Assembly (NCBI RefSeq): GCF_900107215.1
Contig: NZ_FNPD01000003.1
Coordinates: 62,001 to 126,000 of the forward strand
DNA length: 64,000 bases
Direction of reading: 5' to 3'
Source: Acetomicrobium thermoterrenum DSM 13490
GTDB taxonomy: Bacteria > Synergistota > Synergistia > Synergistales > Acetomicrobiaceae
Part shown: positions 43,037 to 52,028 of the stretch, in pieces
Position numbering within the stretch: position 1 is the stretch's first letter
Layout: each line of letters begins with the position of its first letter
Notes under the pieces: model-generated
What the model saw: the letters and a program-made list of their open reading frames with translations, nothing else
What the model was told of the DNA's origin: nothing
Databases searched by the model: none
Made by a program: the position numbers and the translations under genes

Positions 43037-43920
43037 TGTTTTTCCTCCGTCGAGAAGAGATCTCTAAACCCATCTCCCAACAAATTAAACGAAAGTACGA
43101 TGATCATAATAGCGAGCGCAGGAAATACAGTTAGCCACCACTGTGTAGGCATATACTTGGCTCCATCAGATATCATAGTTCCAAGAGCTGGTGTTGGTGG
43201 CTGTTCACCCAAACCAACAAAGCTTAGCGCAGCTGCCGTCATGATTACTATGCCCATATCCAGGGTCATCTTCGTCAGTATAGGAGACAAACAATTGGGA
43301 AGCATTTCTCTGAAAATGATATGCACCCAACTGGCCCCCAGTAGTTGCGCTGAGCGAACATAATACTCCCTATTTAAGGTAACTGCCATACCATAAGCTA
43401 ACCGGGCATACCATGTCCACCACGTAATGGTTATAGCCAGCATGGCATTCATTAGATTTGGTTTGAGAAGTGCTGCAACCGATAACGCCAGGATTAAAGG
43501 TGGAACGGCAAGAAAGATGTCTGTAAGCCGAGTAATTAAAGAATCGATTAATGAACCTTGGAAATAACCCCCTATTAAACCCATAGTTGTCCCAAAGGGG
43601 ACTGAAATACTTAGTACAACGACTCCCATTAATAAGGTCGACCTAAGGGCAAATATTATACGGCTAAATACATCTCTTCCCATGGGATCGGTGCCACATA
43701 AATGTGCTAGACTGGGAGGTTGATTTGCATTCAAAAAATCGACTACTTTACCGGCATGAGTTGGATAAGGTGCAATAAAAGGGGCAAATATGGCAACCAA
43801 AACTATCACAACAACGCCCGCAAAACCTACAACAGATAACTTATTCTTTGATAACCTATACCAAGCTCTTTTAGACTTATCGCTAAAGCTTACAAAATTG
43901 TCACGCCTTCTGTCGTTCAT
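43033..43920 (-). CDS. Peptide ABC transporter permease, OppC/DppC-like (system 1)
   Basis: A 295-residue inner-membrane permease with about six membrane segments and the N-terminal OppC extension (AWYRLSKNKLSVVG). The cytoplasmic EAA loop is near LGASWVHIIFREMLPN. HLCGTDPMGRDVFSRI is typical of DppC. A GTG at 43932 overlaps the OppB-like stop, but the ATG at 43920 is preferred with GGGGAG upstream; either is possible. It forms the channel with the OppB-like protein. Confidence 0.92.
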   Translation of the reverse strand: MNDRRRDNFVSFSDKSKRAWYRLSKNKLSVVGFAGVVVIVLVAIFAPFIAPYPTHAGKVVDFLNANQPPSLAHLCGTDPMGRDVFSRIIFALRSTLLMGVVVLSISVPFGTTMGLIGGYFQGSLIDSLITRLTDIFLAVPPLILALSVAALLKPNLMNAMLAITITWWTWYARLAYGMAVTLNREYYVRSAQLLGASWVHIIFREMLPNCLSPILTKMTLDMGIVIMTAAALSFVGLGEQPPTPALGTMISDGAKYMPTQWWLTVFPALAIMIIVLSFNLLGDGFRDLFSTEEKQ

Positions 43921-43928
43921 AAATACGC

Positions 43929-44948
43929 TCACTCCCCAGCCTTAAGCCTGACTCTGGGATCTATGATGGCTACTAGTATGTCAACAAATATATTGGCAAT
44001 TATAAAAACAAATCCGACGATGCAAATAACCGCACTCACCGCGTTTAAGTCTTTGAATAACATAGCTTCCACTCCATAACGCGAGAGGCCTGGCCAGTTA
44101 AATATTGATTCAACTAAAAAAGCATTAGCAAACAATGCGCCGATCTGTAGCGCTAACACGGAAACGGCAGGGATCACAGAAGGTCTAAGTAAGTATTTAA
44201 AAAATATCTCCCTTTTACTTAATCCCTGAGCTGTTTCCATGACAATATAATCTCTCTCGCCATTGTCTATCATAGAAGACCGGGTAATCCTCGCCAGTTG
44301 AGCCATGCCATTCATTGCAAGGGCGGTCGCTGGGAGGAGAAGGTGAACAAAAGCATCTACTGCGACAGGAAAATTACAACGTAAGATACTATCCACCACG
44401 ATCATCCCCGTAATCGGTTGAACACCTAATCCAACGCTTGTACGCCCTAAAACTGGGAGAATTGGCCATTTGTAACCAAAAAGGAGCATGAACAAAACTG
44501 CGAAAACAAATGAAGGTGTTACAACGCCTATATAAGCTACTATCCTAAGAAAGTAATCCATATAACTGCCTTGACTTGCAGTAGCAAGAACTCCGAGAAG
44601 TATTCCGAAAACACATTGAATTATAGCTGCAACAATTACAAGTTCTAATGTGGCAGGTAAATAAATCTTAATATCATCCGTTACCGATCTCATTGTCATT
44701 AACGACAGTCCAAAATCTCCCTTTAAAACACTGGCGATCCAATGAAAGTACTGATATATTATCGGTTGGTCCAACTTCAATTCAATTCTTAGAGCCTCAA
44801 CTGCCTCTTCTGTAGCCCGTGGCCCTAATGCCATACGTGCTGGATCACCTGGTACAACTCTGGATAAAGTGAATATGATGATCGATAGCCCTACTAGAGC
44901 TACTAACGACCATAAGGTGCGCTTACAAATAAAGCGAAAAATCTCCAT
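43929..44948 (-). CDS. Peptide ABC transporter permease, OppB/DppB-like (system 1)
   Basis: A 339-residue permease with an N-terminal membrane helix (SLVALVGLSIIIFTLSRVVPGDP, core IIFTLSRVVPGDP) and about five further helices. GDPARMALGP and the EAA-like block AQGLSKREIFFKYLLRPS are diagnostic of DppB. GGAGG lies 7 bases before the ATG at 44948. It follows the substrate-binding protein after 41 bases. Confidence 0.92.
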   Translation of the reverse strand: MEIFRFICKRTLWSLVALVGLSIIIFTLSRVVPGDPARMALGPRATEEAVEALRIELKLDQPIIYQYFHWIASVLKGDFGLSLMTMRSVTDDIKIYLPATLELVIVAAIIQCVFGILLGVLATASQGSYMDYFLRIVAYIGVVTPSFVFAVLFMLLFGYKWPILPVLGRTSVGLGVQPITGMIVVDSILRCNFPVAVDAFVHLLLPATALAMNGMAQLARITRSSMIDNGERDYIVMETAQGLSKREIFFKYLLRPSVIPAVSVLALQIGALFANAFLVESIFNWPGLSRYGVEAMLFKDLNAVSAVICIVGFVFIIANIFVDILVAIIDPRVRLKAGE

Positions 44949-44989
44949 CAATTTTCCTCCCTGACAATAGCTATAAATTAGCTGCCAGT

Positions 44990-46603
44990 TTATTCTTCTC
45001 TAAATTGGACACCCAGCATATACAGCAAATCTAAACCAGGAGCAATTGTTTTTTCTTGTTTCTGAAGTTCCGCAGGTTCCCACGTTAAATAACCAGATTG
45101 ATAGGCGTGAACTTCCGGCTCTTCAAAAATAGGAATGTGAGGTTGGTATTGTACTATTAATTCTTGCGCTTTGCGATAAAGTTTTAGACGCTCATTTAAA
45201 TCGGTTTCCTTAAGTGCCTTATCAATTGCCTCATCGATATCAGGGTACTTTACCCAACTTGTGTTAGTGTAGGTTCCAATTGATTCTGAATGATATATTG
45301 CCCGCAAAAGCGAACCTGCCTCGCTATAATGAGAAGATTCACTGATAGTGGTACCATGAGGGGTATCCTCCAAACGTGATGCCTGGTCAACAAACTTAGC
45401 CCACGGAACTTTGACAACCTCAACATTAACTCCCAGTTTATCGAAGTAAGTTTGGAAAGCTAAAGCTAGTTTTTCCCTATCGGGCACGTCAGCTACCCAT
45501 GCTATTTCAACGGGAAATTGATCAGGATTGTCGGCATACTTGGAAAGAGATAGTTCTTCTTTTGCCTTCTCCAAATCATAGTCATAATAAGGCAAATCAG
45601 AAACTGCGCCTATAAGTGAAAGTGCAATTGGAGCTTTAGGTTGTTTTCTCCACGGAAAAATCTGAAGCAGCGCCTCGTAATCTATGGCATAAGACAAAGC
45701 TTTCCTGAAATGAACATCATCAGTAGGAGCCTTAGCATTGTTCAACGATAAGTACAACATTTTGCCATTGGATATTGCAAATATATCAATCCCTTTTACT
45801 TTTTCGAGACTTTTATAGGTTTCCACAGGCTGATATTCGTCAGTAAACTCAAGCTGTCTGCGCATCATCATAGTTCTCACACTTACAGGCTCAGAAACGG
45901 CAAGCAATTCGAACCCTTCCGGATTGCCTGAGCTGAAGCCCTTCCAATATTCGGGAAATTTAACCGCTCTTAAATGTTGATTGTGTGCCATTTCTACAAC
46001 CTTATAGGGGCCACTCCCGGCATCGTTATTTATGAGCCAATTTGTACCGTAATCTTTAAATTCGCCGTAATTTCCGTCTTGTAAATGTTCTAGAACTTGT
46101 TTTTTGTTGACAATATAAAATCGGGTAAGTGTAGAAAGAAATGGACCAAAGGGCTCGCTTAAAGTTATTACAACAGTATCATTTGAAGGGTTTGAAATAT
46201 CCTTCACCAATCCTTCAAACAAGTAGGAAAAGCCTCTTTTGATCGTCAGAAGCCGCTTCATGCTAAATACCACGTCATCTGCAGTGAGCTTGTCTCCATT
46301 ATGGAAAAGTATGCCATCTCGAATTTTAAACGTATATTTTAGACCATCATCAGATACCGTCCAAGATTCAGCAACACCGTTTTTTAGGTTACCTAAATAA
46401 TCTTGAAATATCAAAGAATCATATAAGTTTACTAAGGCGATCTGGGAGGCTCGATCATGTCCTTGGGCTGGATCTATATTGGGTGTATTAGAAGCAGTAA
46501 ACCTCACTATACGGTCATCAACGGTAGCCCAAGCGTAACCCGTAAAAATCATTCCAACAAACAAACCAATAAGCATAGTCCTAAAAATGACCTTCTTCAT
46601 CAT
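44990..46603 (-). CDS. Peptide ABC transporter substrate-binding protein (SBP_bac_5, system 1)
   Basis: A 537-residue extracytoplasmic binding protein. Signal peptide at residues 1-26 (MMKK, hydrophobic core, cleavage near AWA-TV); there is no lipobox cysteine, so a soluble periplasmic form is expected. Family blocks: IDPAQGHDRAS, ESWTVSDDGLKYTFKIRDGI and LTADDVVFSMKRLL, with a C-terminal YRKAQELIVQYQPHIPIFE. The ATG at 46603 follows GAGGAGG. Binding specificity (peptide, dipeptide, amide) is not readable. Confidence 0.93.
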   Translation of the reverse strand: MMKKVIFRTMLIGLFVGMIFTGYAWATVDDRIVRFTASNTPNIDPAQGHDRASQIALVNLYDSLIFQDYLGNLKNGVAESWTVSDDGLKYTFKIRDGILFHNGDKLTADDVVFSMKRLLTIKRGFSYLFEGLVKDISNPSNDTVVITLSEPFGPFLSTLTRFYIVNKKQVLEHLQDGNYGEFKDYGTNWLINNDAGSGPYKVVEMAHNQHLRAVKFPEYWKGFSSGNPEGFELLAVSEPVSVRTMMMRRQLEFTDEYQPVETYKSLEKVKGIDIFAISNGKMLYLSLNNAKAPTDDVHFRKALSYAIDYEALLQIFPWRKQPKAPIALSLIGAVSDLPYYDYDLEKAKEELSLSKYADNPDQFPVEIAWVADVPDREKLALAFQTYFDKLGVNVEVVKVPWAKFVDQASRLEDTPHGTTISESSHYSEAGSLLRAIYHSESIGTYTNTSWVKYPDIDEAIDKALKETDLNERLKLYRKAQELIVQYQPHIPIFEEPEVHAYQSGYLTWEPAELQKQEKTIAPGLDLLYMLGVQFREE

Positions 46604-46680
46604 TTTGCTCCTCCTCAAATTCACTTAATTAATAATATTAAGCAGTAACCAAGCACGCGCAATTTAACTAAAAATAAAAA

Positions 46681-48081
46681 TTATTTTGCCAACTCTACCA
46701 TGGCAGCCCCGATTATTTGGATGACCTTTAAGTATTCGTCTAAGTCTATGAACTCATCTGCTTTGTGTGCTACATCTGGACTTCCTGGAAACTTCGGGCC
46801 AAAGGCAACCATGTTTGGGAGAGCTTTTGCGTAAGTACCCCCGCCCATCGATAGCAATTTTGCTTCTTGTCCGGTCTTTTCTTCATACACCTTCTGAAGC
46901 TTTCTAATTAATATGCTGTCTTCTGGCATGTTAAGTGGAGCCTTTTCGCGGAGGATCGATAAGGAAAATCCGTTCTTTTCTACAAAAGCTTTAAGGGGAG
47001 AAACTATATCTTCGGATTGGAAGGTAACAGGAAAACGTATATCCAGCACTAGTGATAAATACCCATCTTGAAATGTTAGTTGCCCCAGGTTGCATGTCAA
47101 TTTACCGGACAATTCATCTTGGACAAAAATTCCAAGATTCATACCATTTGCGTCGCCATAAAAGCATTTCCCTAATTGACATATAATTTTGCCCCAATCC
47201 TCGTCAATGGAAGATCCTAAAACATACATGAGATTTGCTATGGCATTTACACCTAATTCAGGAGTGCTACCGTGAGCAGCAACCCCAAATACTTTTAATG
47301 TAACCTCATTGTCTTCCTCAAGAAGGGAGATTTTTATGTCATTACTTTGTGCGGTTTCCTTGAAGGTGTTTAATGTTGTTTGTTTCTTAGCTGAATCCAA
47401 AAACCTGATAGTGGCTTTTGCTTCAGAAGGCACGACATTGGGAACAGTCCCGCCATTTATATCTAAAAGTATAGACTTTGAGGCCTTAGGCTGGATAAAT
47501 GGTACATCAATACGTATATGCAGCTGTCCTTTTTCATATGCAATTATCGGGAATTCTCCGTCGGGTGTAAAACCCATCAGCGGTATTTCTCCACCGTGCT
47601 CCAGATAATACTTCATGTCCTTCATGCCGCTTTCTTCGTTCGTTCCAAATAAGATACGAATCCTGCGCTTTACAGGTATAGAAAGTTCCTTTATGGCATG
47701 CAAAGCCCATAACGCACCTATCGTCGGCCCTTTGTCATCCATCGTGCCTCGTCCAAACATTTTATTTCCATGAATTTCTCCAGCAAAAGGAGGATATGTC
47801 CATCCGTCTCCGGGAGGGACGACGTCTAAATGTCCGAGGACAGCAACCATATCTTTTCCTTCTCCGTATTCTGCCCAACCAACGTAGCCATCCAGATTTT
47901 GTGTGGCAAACCCTAACGAAGAAGCCGTCTTTAATGCTTGATCTAATGCCCTTTTAACCTCGATTCCAAAAGGAGCATCAGGGGCAGGGTCACTCTGAAG
48001 GCTTGGAATTCTTACGGACTCCTGCAAATTTAATATTATGGAAGGAAACAAGTTTGTAATTTTAGCATCAAGGGAAGTCAT
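46681..48081 (-). CDS. pepV: M20-family dipeptidase, PepV-like
   Basis: A 466-residue cytoplasmic zinc dipeptidase of the PepV/Sapep type, which cleaves N-terminal residues from many dipeptides, including beta-Ala and D-containing ones. Metal motifs: VLGHLDVVPPGDGW (about 81-94), GRGTMDDKGPT, LFGTNEESGM (catalytic Glu pair) and the C-terminal FPGSPDVAHKADE. Length is typical (465-470). It lies between a COG2309 protein and the binding protein in the same operon, so it probably hydrolyses the imported peptides. Confidence 0.92.
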   Translation of the reverse strand: MTSLDAKITNLFPSIILNLQESVRIPSLQSDPAPDAPFGIEVKRALDQALKTASSLGFATQNLDGYVGWAEYGEGKDMVAVLGHLDVVPPGDGWTYPPFAGEIHGNKMFGRGTMDDKGPTIGALWALHAIKELSIPVKRRIRILFGTNEESGMKDMKYYLEHGGEIPLMGFTPDGEFPIIAYEKGQLHIRIDVPFIQPKASKSILLDINGGTVPNVVPSEAKATIRFLDSAKKQTTLNTFKETAQSNDIKISLLEEDNEVTLKVFGVAAHGSTPELGVNAIANLMYVLGSSIDEDWGKIICQLGKCFYGDANGMNLGIFVQDELSGKLTCNLGQLTFQDGYLSLVLDIRFPVTFQSEDIVSPLKAFVEKNGFSLSILREKAPLNMPEDSILIRKLQKVYEEKTGQEAKLLSMGGGTYAKALPNMVAFGPKFPGSPDVAHKADEFIDLDEYLKVIQIIGAAMVELAK

Positions 48082-48097
48082 AGAACTCTCCTTTCGT

Positions 48098-49165
48098 TTA
48101 ATAGCCTGGGATATTCATTTTCTTACAAATTTCGACGGCCTTCGGATCTTTGTAAATTCCGTTTTCTTCAAAGACACTGCCATCAAGCAAAATGGTAGGA
48201 TTTAGGGTAACGCCATCCGTGTGAGATGCTGCAGACCAACATTTGCCCATAATTTGTTTGCCTTGACTGCCAAAACCAAATTCTATACATCCAAAAATCC
48301 TCTCGTCTTCGACGATCCTGCCGGTAGGAGCATTTACGCCCGGATTAAAGCCAAGAGAGTAGTGGGCGAGCCTGAACATATTCGGATCATTAAAAGATTT
48401 AAGCCACGTCTCAAAGATCTTTGCCTCTCTTCCACCGGATATTGACTGTATCACACCTTTTTCTATCTCTAATGCTATCGGTTCCTTTATAATTCCAAGT
48501 TGTGCAGGAGGAAACACTGCTGCGTCAAATACCACTGTGCCGTTTATTGTCTCTTCTATGGGACACCAACTTACCTGGCCAGCTAGCATGATAGGATATC
48601 CCTTTTTCGTAGCTTTTTCTCCGGAGAGGCGTATCTTGCGTCCTTGGTTATATGCCACCAGATTGGTTCCGCTAGGATTTTTGACTTCAACCTTATTTGC
48701 TTTTCCAAGTATCTCCTGGAAGTGACGCCCCAGCTCGACCACCATATCGTAATCTATTCTTTCGATACAATTTACCAGCATCATCACGTCCATACCCGTA
48801 AGATTGATATATCTGCAACCTTTTTCCATAGCATCTCTCCAGGTTTGTGAATGCATAACGGTGGCGTATGCAATTTCTATCCAAACATCTGCATTTGCTG
48901 TCGCGGCTGCCATATGGGCTGGCATTTCGCTCGCAAAGGTCTTAACAGGGGTAGGGTAGTATAATACAATGGGTTTAGCGCCGATGGCATAAGCAGCATC
49001 ACCAATCGCTTCGGCAACTCTTCTATCACCTGAGCTGTCGCAAGTTATAACGACAGTTTCTCCTTCTTTTGCAAGCATGACGTCCCGCACCAATTTCAGG
49101 GCTCCGTTCATGGTTTCCATAGAACAATATTTTTCCGTTGGTTCTATCCCGCTTTTAAATTCCAT
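48098..49165 (-). CDS. COG2309 (aminopeptidase T / M29-like) protein, second
   Basis: A 355-residue member of the leucyl aminopeptidase T / dihydroxypyridine-dioxygenase-like family. Features: VVITCDSSGDRRVAEAIG near the N-terminus, LNGFGSQ-like FGFGSQGKQIMGK and SAASHTDGVTLNPTI (His, Asp), with GCIEFGFG providing a Glu. It heads the minus-strand operon COG2309-pepV-SBP-B-C-D-F-racemase. The ATG at 49165 follows AAGGAAGG; a TTG lies two codons upstream. Whether it is a peptidase or an iron-dependent dioxygenase is not decidable here. Confidence 0.78.
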   Translation of the reverse strand: MEFKSGIEPTEKYCSMETMNGALKLVRDVMLAKEGETVVITCDSSGDRRVAEAIGDAAYAIGAKPIVLYYPTPVKTFASEMPAHMAAATANADVWIEIAYATVMHSQTWRDAMEKGCRYINLTGMDVMMLVNCIERIDYDMVVELGRHFQEILGKANKVEVKNPSGTNLVAYNQGRKIRLSGEKATKKGYPIMLAGQVSWCPIEETINGTVVFDAAVFPPAQLGIIKEPIALEIEKGVIQSISGGREAKIFETWLKSFNDPNMFRLAHYSLGFNPGVNAPTGRIVEDERIFGCIEFGFGSQGKQIMGKCWSAASHTDGVTLNPTILLDGSVFEENGIYKDPKAVEICKKMNIPGY

Positions 49166-49300
49166 GATCAAATCGCCTTCCTTTTTTTATATATTACCTT
49201 GATTATATTCAAGCACATGATTATTTACATCATCTAACGAAATAAATACCAGAATGACTGTTTGTAATTTTCGAACAATTTGGGATTATCATGGCATATT

Positions 49301-49349
49301 ATTTGTCAAATATTACAAATTTTGTGCTAATATATTGTAAGATACAATA
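49301..49349. promoter_or_regulatory. Palindromes in the divergent control region of the second PucR gene
   Basis: ATTTGTCAAATATTACAAAT (49301-49320) has 6-bp inverted ends, and ATTGTA-AGA-TACAAT (49334-49348) follows, just before the PucR gene at 49388. They are candidate operators for self-control or for the divergent COG2309-pepV-ABC operon. Confidence 0.4.
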
Positions 49350-49387
49350 AAATCTTATTGCGGAAAACATCCATTGGGGGGATATTG

Positions 49388-50998
49388 ATGCCTTTAACCG
49401 TAGAAGAAATGTTACAAATCGGCGATTTAAAGGATGTGGAAGTCTTGGCAGGCGAGCGCGGCCTTTCCAGTAGAGCGGTTAAGACCGTAGTGGTAATAGA
49501 TGTACCAAACGCAGGTCAATGGATTAGAGGCGGAGAATTTTTGCTCACTTCTGGATACCTTTTTGCAGATGACGAGTTCTCCTTTATTGATCTGGTCGAT
49601 AGTCTTGCCCAAAAAAATGCAGCCGCTTTAGGTGTTAAGATCGGTCGTTTCTTAAGCAAGATACCGGATGAAGCAATATCAAAGGCCAACAAATACAATT
49701 TTCCCATCTTAAAGATACCTACGTATATGAATCATGTAGATATTATAAATCCGGTACTTTCAGCTATCATCAACACTCAATATAAATTGCTAGAAACAAC
49801 GGAAACCCTAAGGAACAAATTTCTCGATTCGATTTTATTAAGCAAGGGAGTCGAAGATATACTTAATATATTGGAAGAATTTTTAAACATGGGCATAGCA
49901 TTTGTCGACAATATTCTTGGGATACGTTATTATTCCAGAAATAGCGGCCTAAAAGGTGCAATTGAAAACTCATACATAACTGAGATAGTAAATAAATATC
50001 CAAACACTCAAATTACTATTGAGAATAGGGTTATAGGATATTTGATTTACGAAAAAGAGCCGAGTTATTTAACTAGTTTTGCTGATATTGCAATTCGTGA
50101 AGCTCAAAGGGCATTGCTCTTGAATTATCAAAAAATGGAATTTGCTCATGAAGTCGAAAGGCGCCATAGGGATGTATTTTTAAAAGATCTCCTGTACTCT
50201 AAGTTTAAAAAACCGGCCGAGGTGTTTCTGCAGGCCAAGATATATGGGTGGGATCCCACATGGAAACTAATCGTAGTTGTAATTTACATCGATAACATAC
50301 ACAAAGAAAATTTCGATGATAATTTAACAAACAACTCCAGGAGTGAAAATGAATTTTCGTTGTCCCAAAAATTCGCTGCCTATTTCCCAGGCGCAATATT
50401 GACCCAGATTGACCCGCATTACGTAGCCCTAATCCCCGTAAAAGAGGAAAAAAGTTTCACCTTTTTACGCAACAAAATAAAGGAACTACATCAAATAATA
50501 TCACAATCCAAAAAAATTGACCTTGTCATAACCTTAAGTTCTGTAAAAAAGGATTTATTGGAAGCTCCTCATGCTTTTGCCGAATGCCTGGAAACTTTTG
50601 ATATCTTAAGACGAACTGAACAGAAACCAGGTGTGTATTCATGGTGCGACCTTGGCGTAGAGAAGGTTTTATGTACTCTCAAAGGAACCGAAATGAGCCA
50701 AAACTTCTGGAGACTTATTTTGGGCAAGTTGATCGATAGACAGGATGAAAGTTCATCGTTTTTGCTGCAAACGCTTGAAGCACTTATTATAAACGACTGG
50801 CAAATGAGACCAACGGCCGAGTTTCTCCACATTCATTACAACACACTAAAATATAGAATTAAAAAACTGGAAGAAATTTTGGAAATCGATGGTCTGCAAG
50901 AGGGAAAACTACGCTTTGAGGTTACCTTGGCCTTTATGCTATATAGGTTAGAGCACAGTAAATCATTGCACAATTGGCCACGAAGTCGCAGAGTTTAG
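49388..50998 (+). CDS. PucR-family transcriptional regulator (second)
   Basis: A 536-residue regulator with an N-terminal PucR domain (MPLTVEEMLQIGDLKDVEV, and GGEFLLTSGY), a long middle sensory region (about 130-390) and a C-terminal helix-turn-helix (PTAEFLHIHYNTLKYRIKKLEE). It is longer than the first PucR protein because of the extended middle domain. The ATG at 49388 follows GGGGGGATATTG. Divergent from the COG2309-pepV-ABC operon and convergent with ABC system 2, so both are candidate targets. Confidence 0.92.
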   Translation: MPLTVEEMLQIGDLKDVEVLAGERGLSSRAVKTVVVIDVPNAGQWIRGGEFLLTSGYLFADDEFSFIDLVDSLAQKNAAALGVKIGRFLSKIPDEAISKANKYNFPILKIPTYMNHVDIINPVLSAIINTQYKLLETTETLRNKFLDSILLSKGVEDILNILEEFLNMGIAFVDNILGIRYYSRNSGLKGAIENSYITEIVNKYPNTQITIENRVIGYLIYEKEPSYLTSFADIAIREAQRALLLNYQKMEFAHEVERRHRDVFLKDLLYSKFKKPAEVFLQAKIYGWDPTWKLIVVVIYIDNIHKENFDDNLTNNSRSENEFSLSQKFAAYFPGAILTQIDPHYVALIPVKEEKSFTFLRNKIKELHQIISQSKKIDLVITLSSVKKDLLEAPHAFAECLETFDILRRTEQKPGVYSWCDLGVEKVLCTLKGTEMSQNFWRLILGKLIDRQDESSSFLLQTLEALIINDWQMRPTAEFLHIHYNTLKYRIKKLEEILEIDGLQEGKLRFEVTLAFMLYRLEHSKSLHNWPRSRRV

Positions 50999-51066
50999 TA
51001 TGCCCTTCCAAAATGAGTTATGATGCATGCCCTCGAGTCTAGATGTGCCTTAAGATGTAACAAATA

Positions 51067-52026
51067 TTAAGAATAAAGATGGCACCTGCAAAGATGCCCC
51101 TTGGAAATTTCTATCTCATCGGGTTCTTCTTTTGAACATATATCCATCGCTTGGACGCATCTGGTGTGAAAGAGACAACCCTTAGGGGGATCCAGGGGAC
51201 TTGGTATCTCTCCCCGCGGTATTTTTCGGATCCTCTTCCCCCTGCCTGCGCTGGGTATTGCCTCAAGAAGGCTCATTGTGTAGGGGTGTTTCGGGTTTGA
51301 AAATATTTCGTCCTTGCTTCCCAATTCCATGATTTTGCCCAAATACATGACCGTGACGTGAGTGGCAATGTAATCTACCACTGCGAGGTTGTGGGTTATG
51401 AAAAGATATGTCAATTCTAGGCTTTCTTTCAGTTCCTTTAACAAAGCCAAGGTCCTCGCCTGAACGGATACGTCGAGTGCGGATGTGGGCTCGTCTAAGA
51501 CTAAGAACTTGGGACGCAACACAAGAGCTCTTGCCATCGCTATCCTTTGCCGTTGACCACCGGAAAATTCATGGGGGTATCTGAACATATGCTCCTCCCG
51601 CAAACCGACGCGCTCCAGAATTTCCTTAATTCTGACGTATATCTCGTCTGACGGAAGCTTGTAATGTATTTTCAACCCTTCTCCGACGATATCTTTGATC
51701 AGCTTTCTGGGGTGTAGAGAGTTGTATGGGTCTTGTTGAACTATTTGCATTTCTCGCCTATATTTGATCAGATCTTTAGAACCAAGATCGGTGATATCTT
51801 CACCCTCAAAACAGATTTTTCCTGATGTAGGCTCGATAAGTTTTAGAATTAGCCTGCCCAGCGTACTCTTGCCAGAACCTGACTCTCCGACAACGGAAAA
51901 GATGGAACCTCTTGGAATATTCAAAGAAATATCGTTTATCGCTTTTACTTTGCGAGGCTTGGAGAATATAGATTTTTTAATATCAAAGTATTTTCGCAGA
52001 TTTTCAATTGTAACGATTGCCTCCAT
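51067..52026 (-). CDS. Peptide ABC transporter ATP-binding protein, OppF/DppF-like (system 2)
   Basis: A 319-residue ATPase with Walker A GESGSGKST, signature FSGGQRQR, Walker B LVLDEPTSALD and a C-terminal cysteine-bearing segment (CLFHTRCVQAMDIC). GAAGGAGGGC precedes the ATG, which lies 2 bases after the OppD-like stop. Last gene of the second importer operon. Confidence 0.93.
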   Translation of the reverse strand: MEAIVTIENLRKYFDIKKSIFSKPRKVKAINDISLNIPRGSIFSVVGESGSGKSTLGRLILKLIEPTSGKICFEGEDITDLGSKDLIKYRREMQIVQQDPYNSLHPRKLIKDIVGEGLKIHYKLPSDEIYVRIKEILERVGLREEHMFRYPHEFSGGQRQRIAMARALVLRPKFLVLDEPTSALDVSVQARTLALLKELKESLELTYLFITHNLAVVDYIATHVTVMYLGKIMELGSKDEIFSNPKHPYTMSLLEAIPSAGRGKRIRKIPRGEIPSPLDPPKGCLFHTRCVQAMDICSKEEPDEIEISKGHLCRCHLYS

Positions 52027-52028
52027 GT

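Noticed and set aside
46624-46642. CTTAAT/ATTAAG inverted repeat upstream of binding-protein gene 1
   Set aside because: Only six base pairs of A/T-rich sequence; expected by chance in such a composition.
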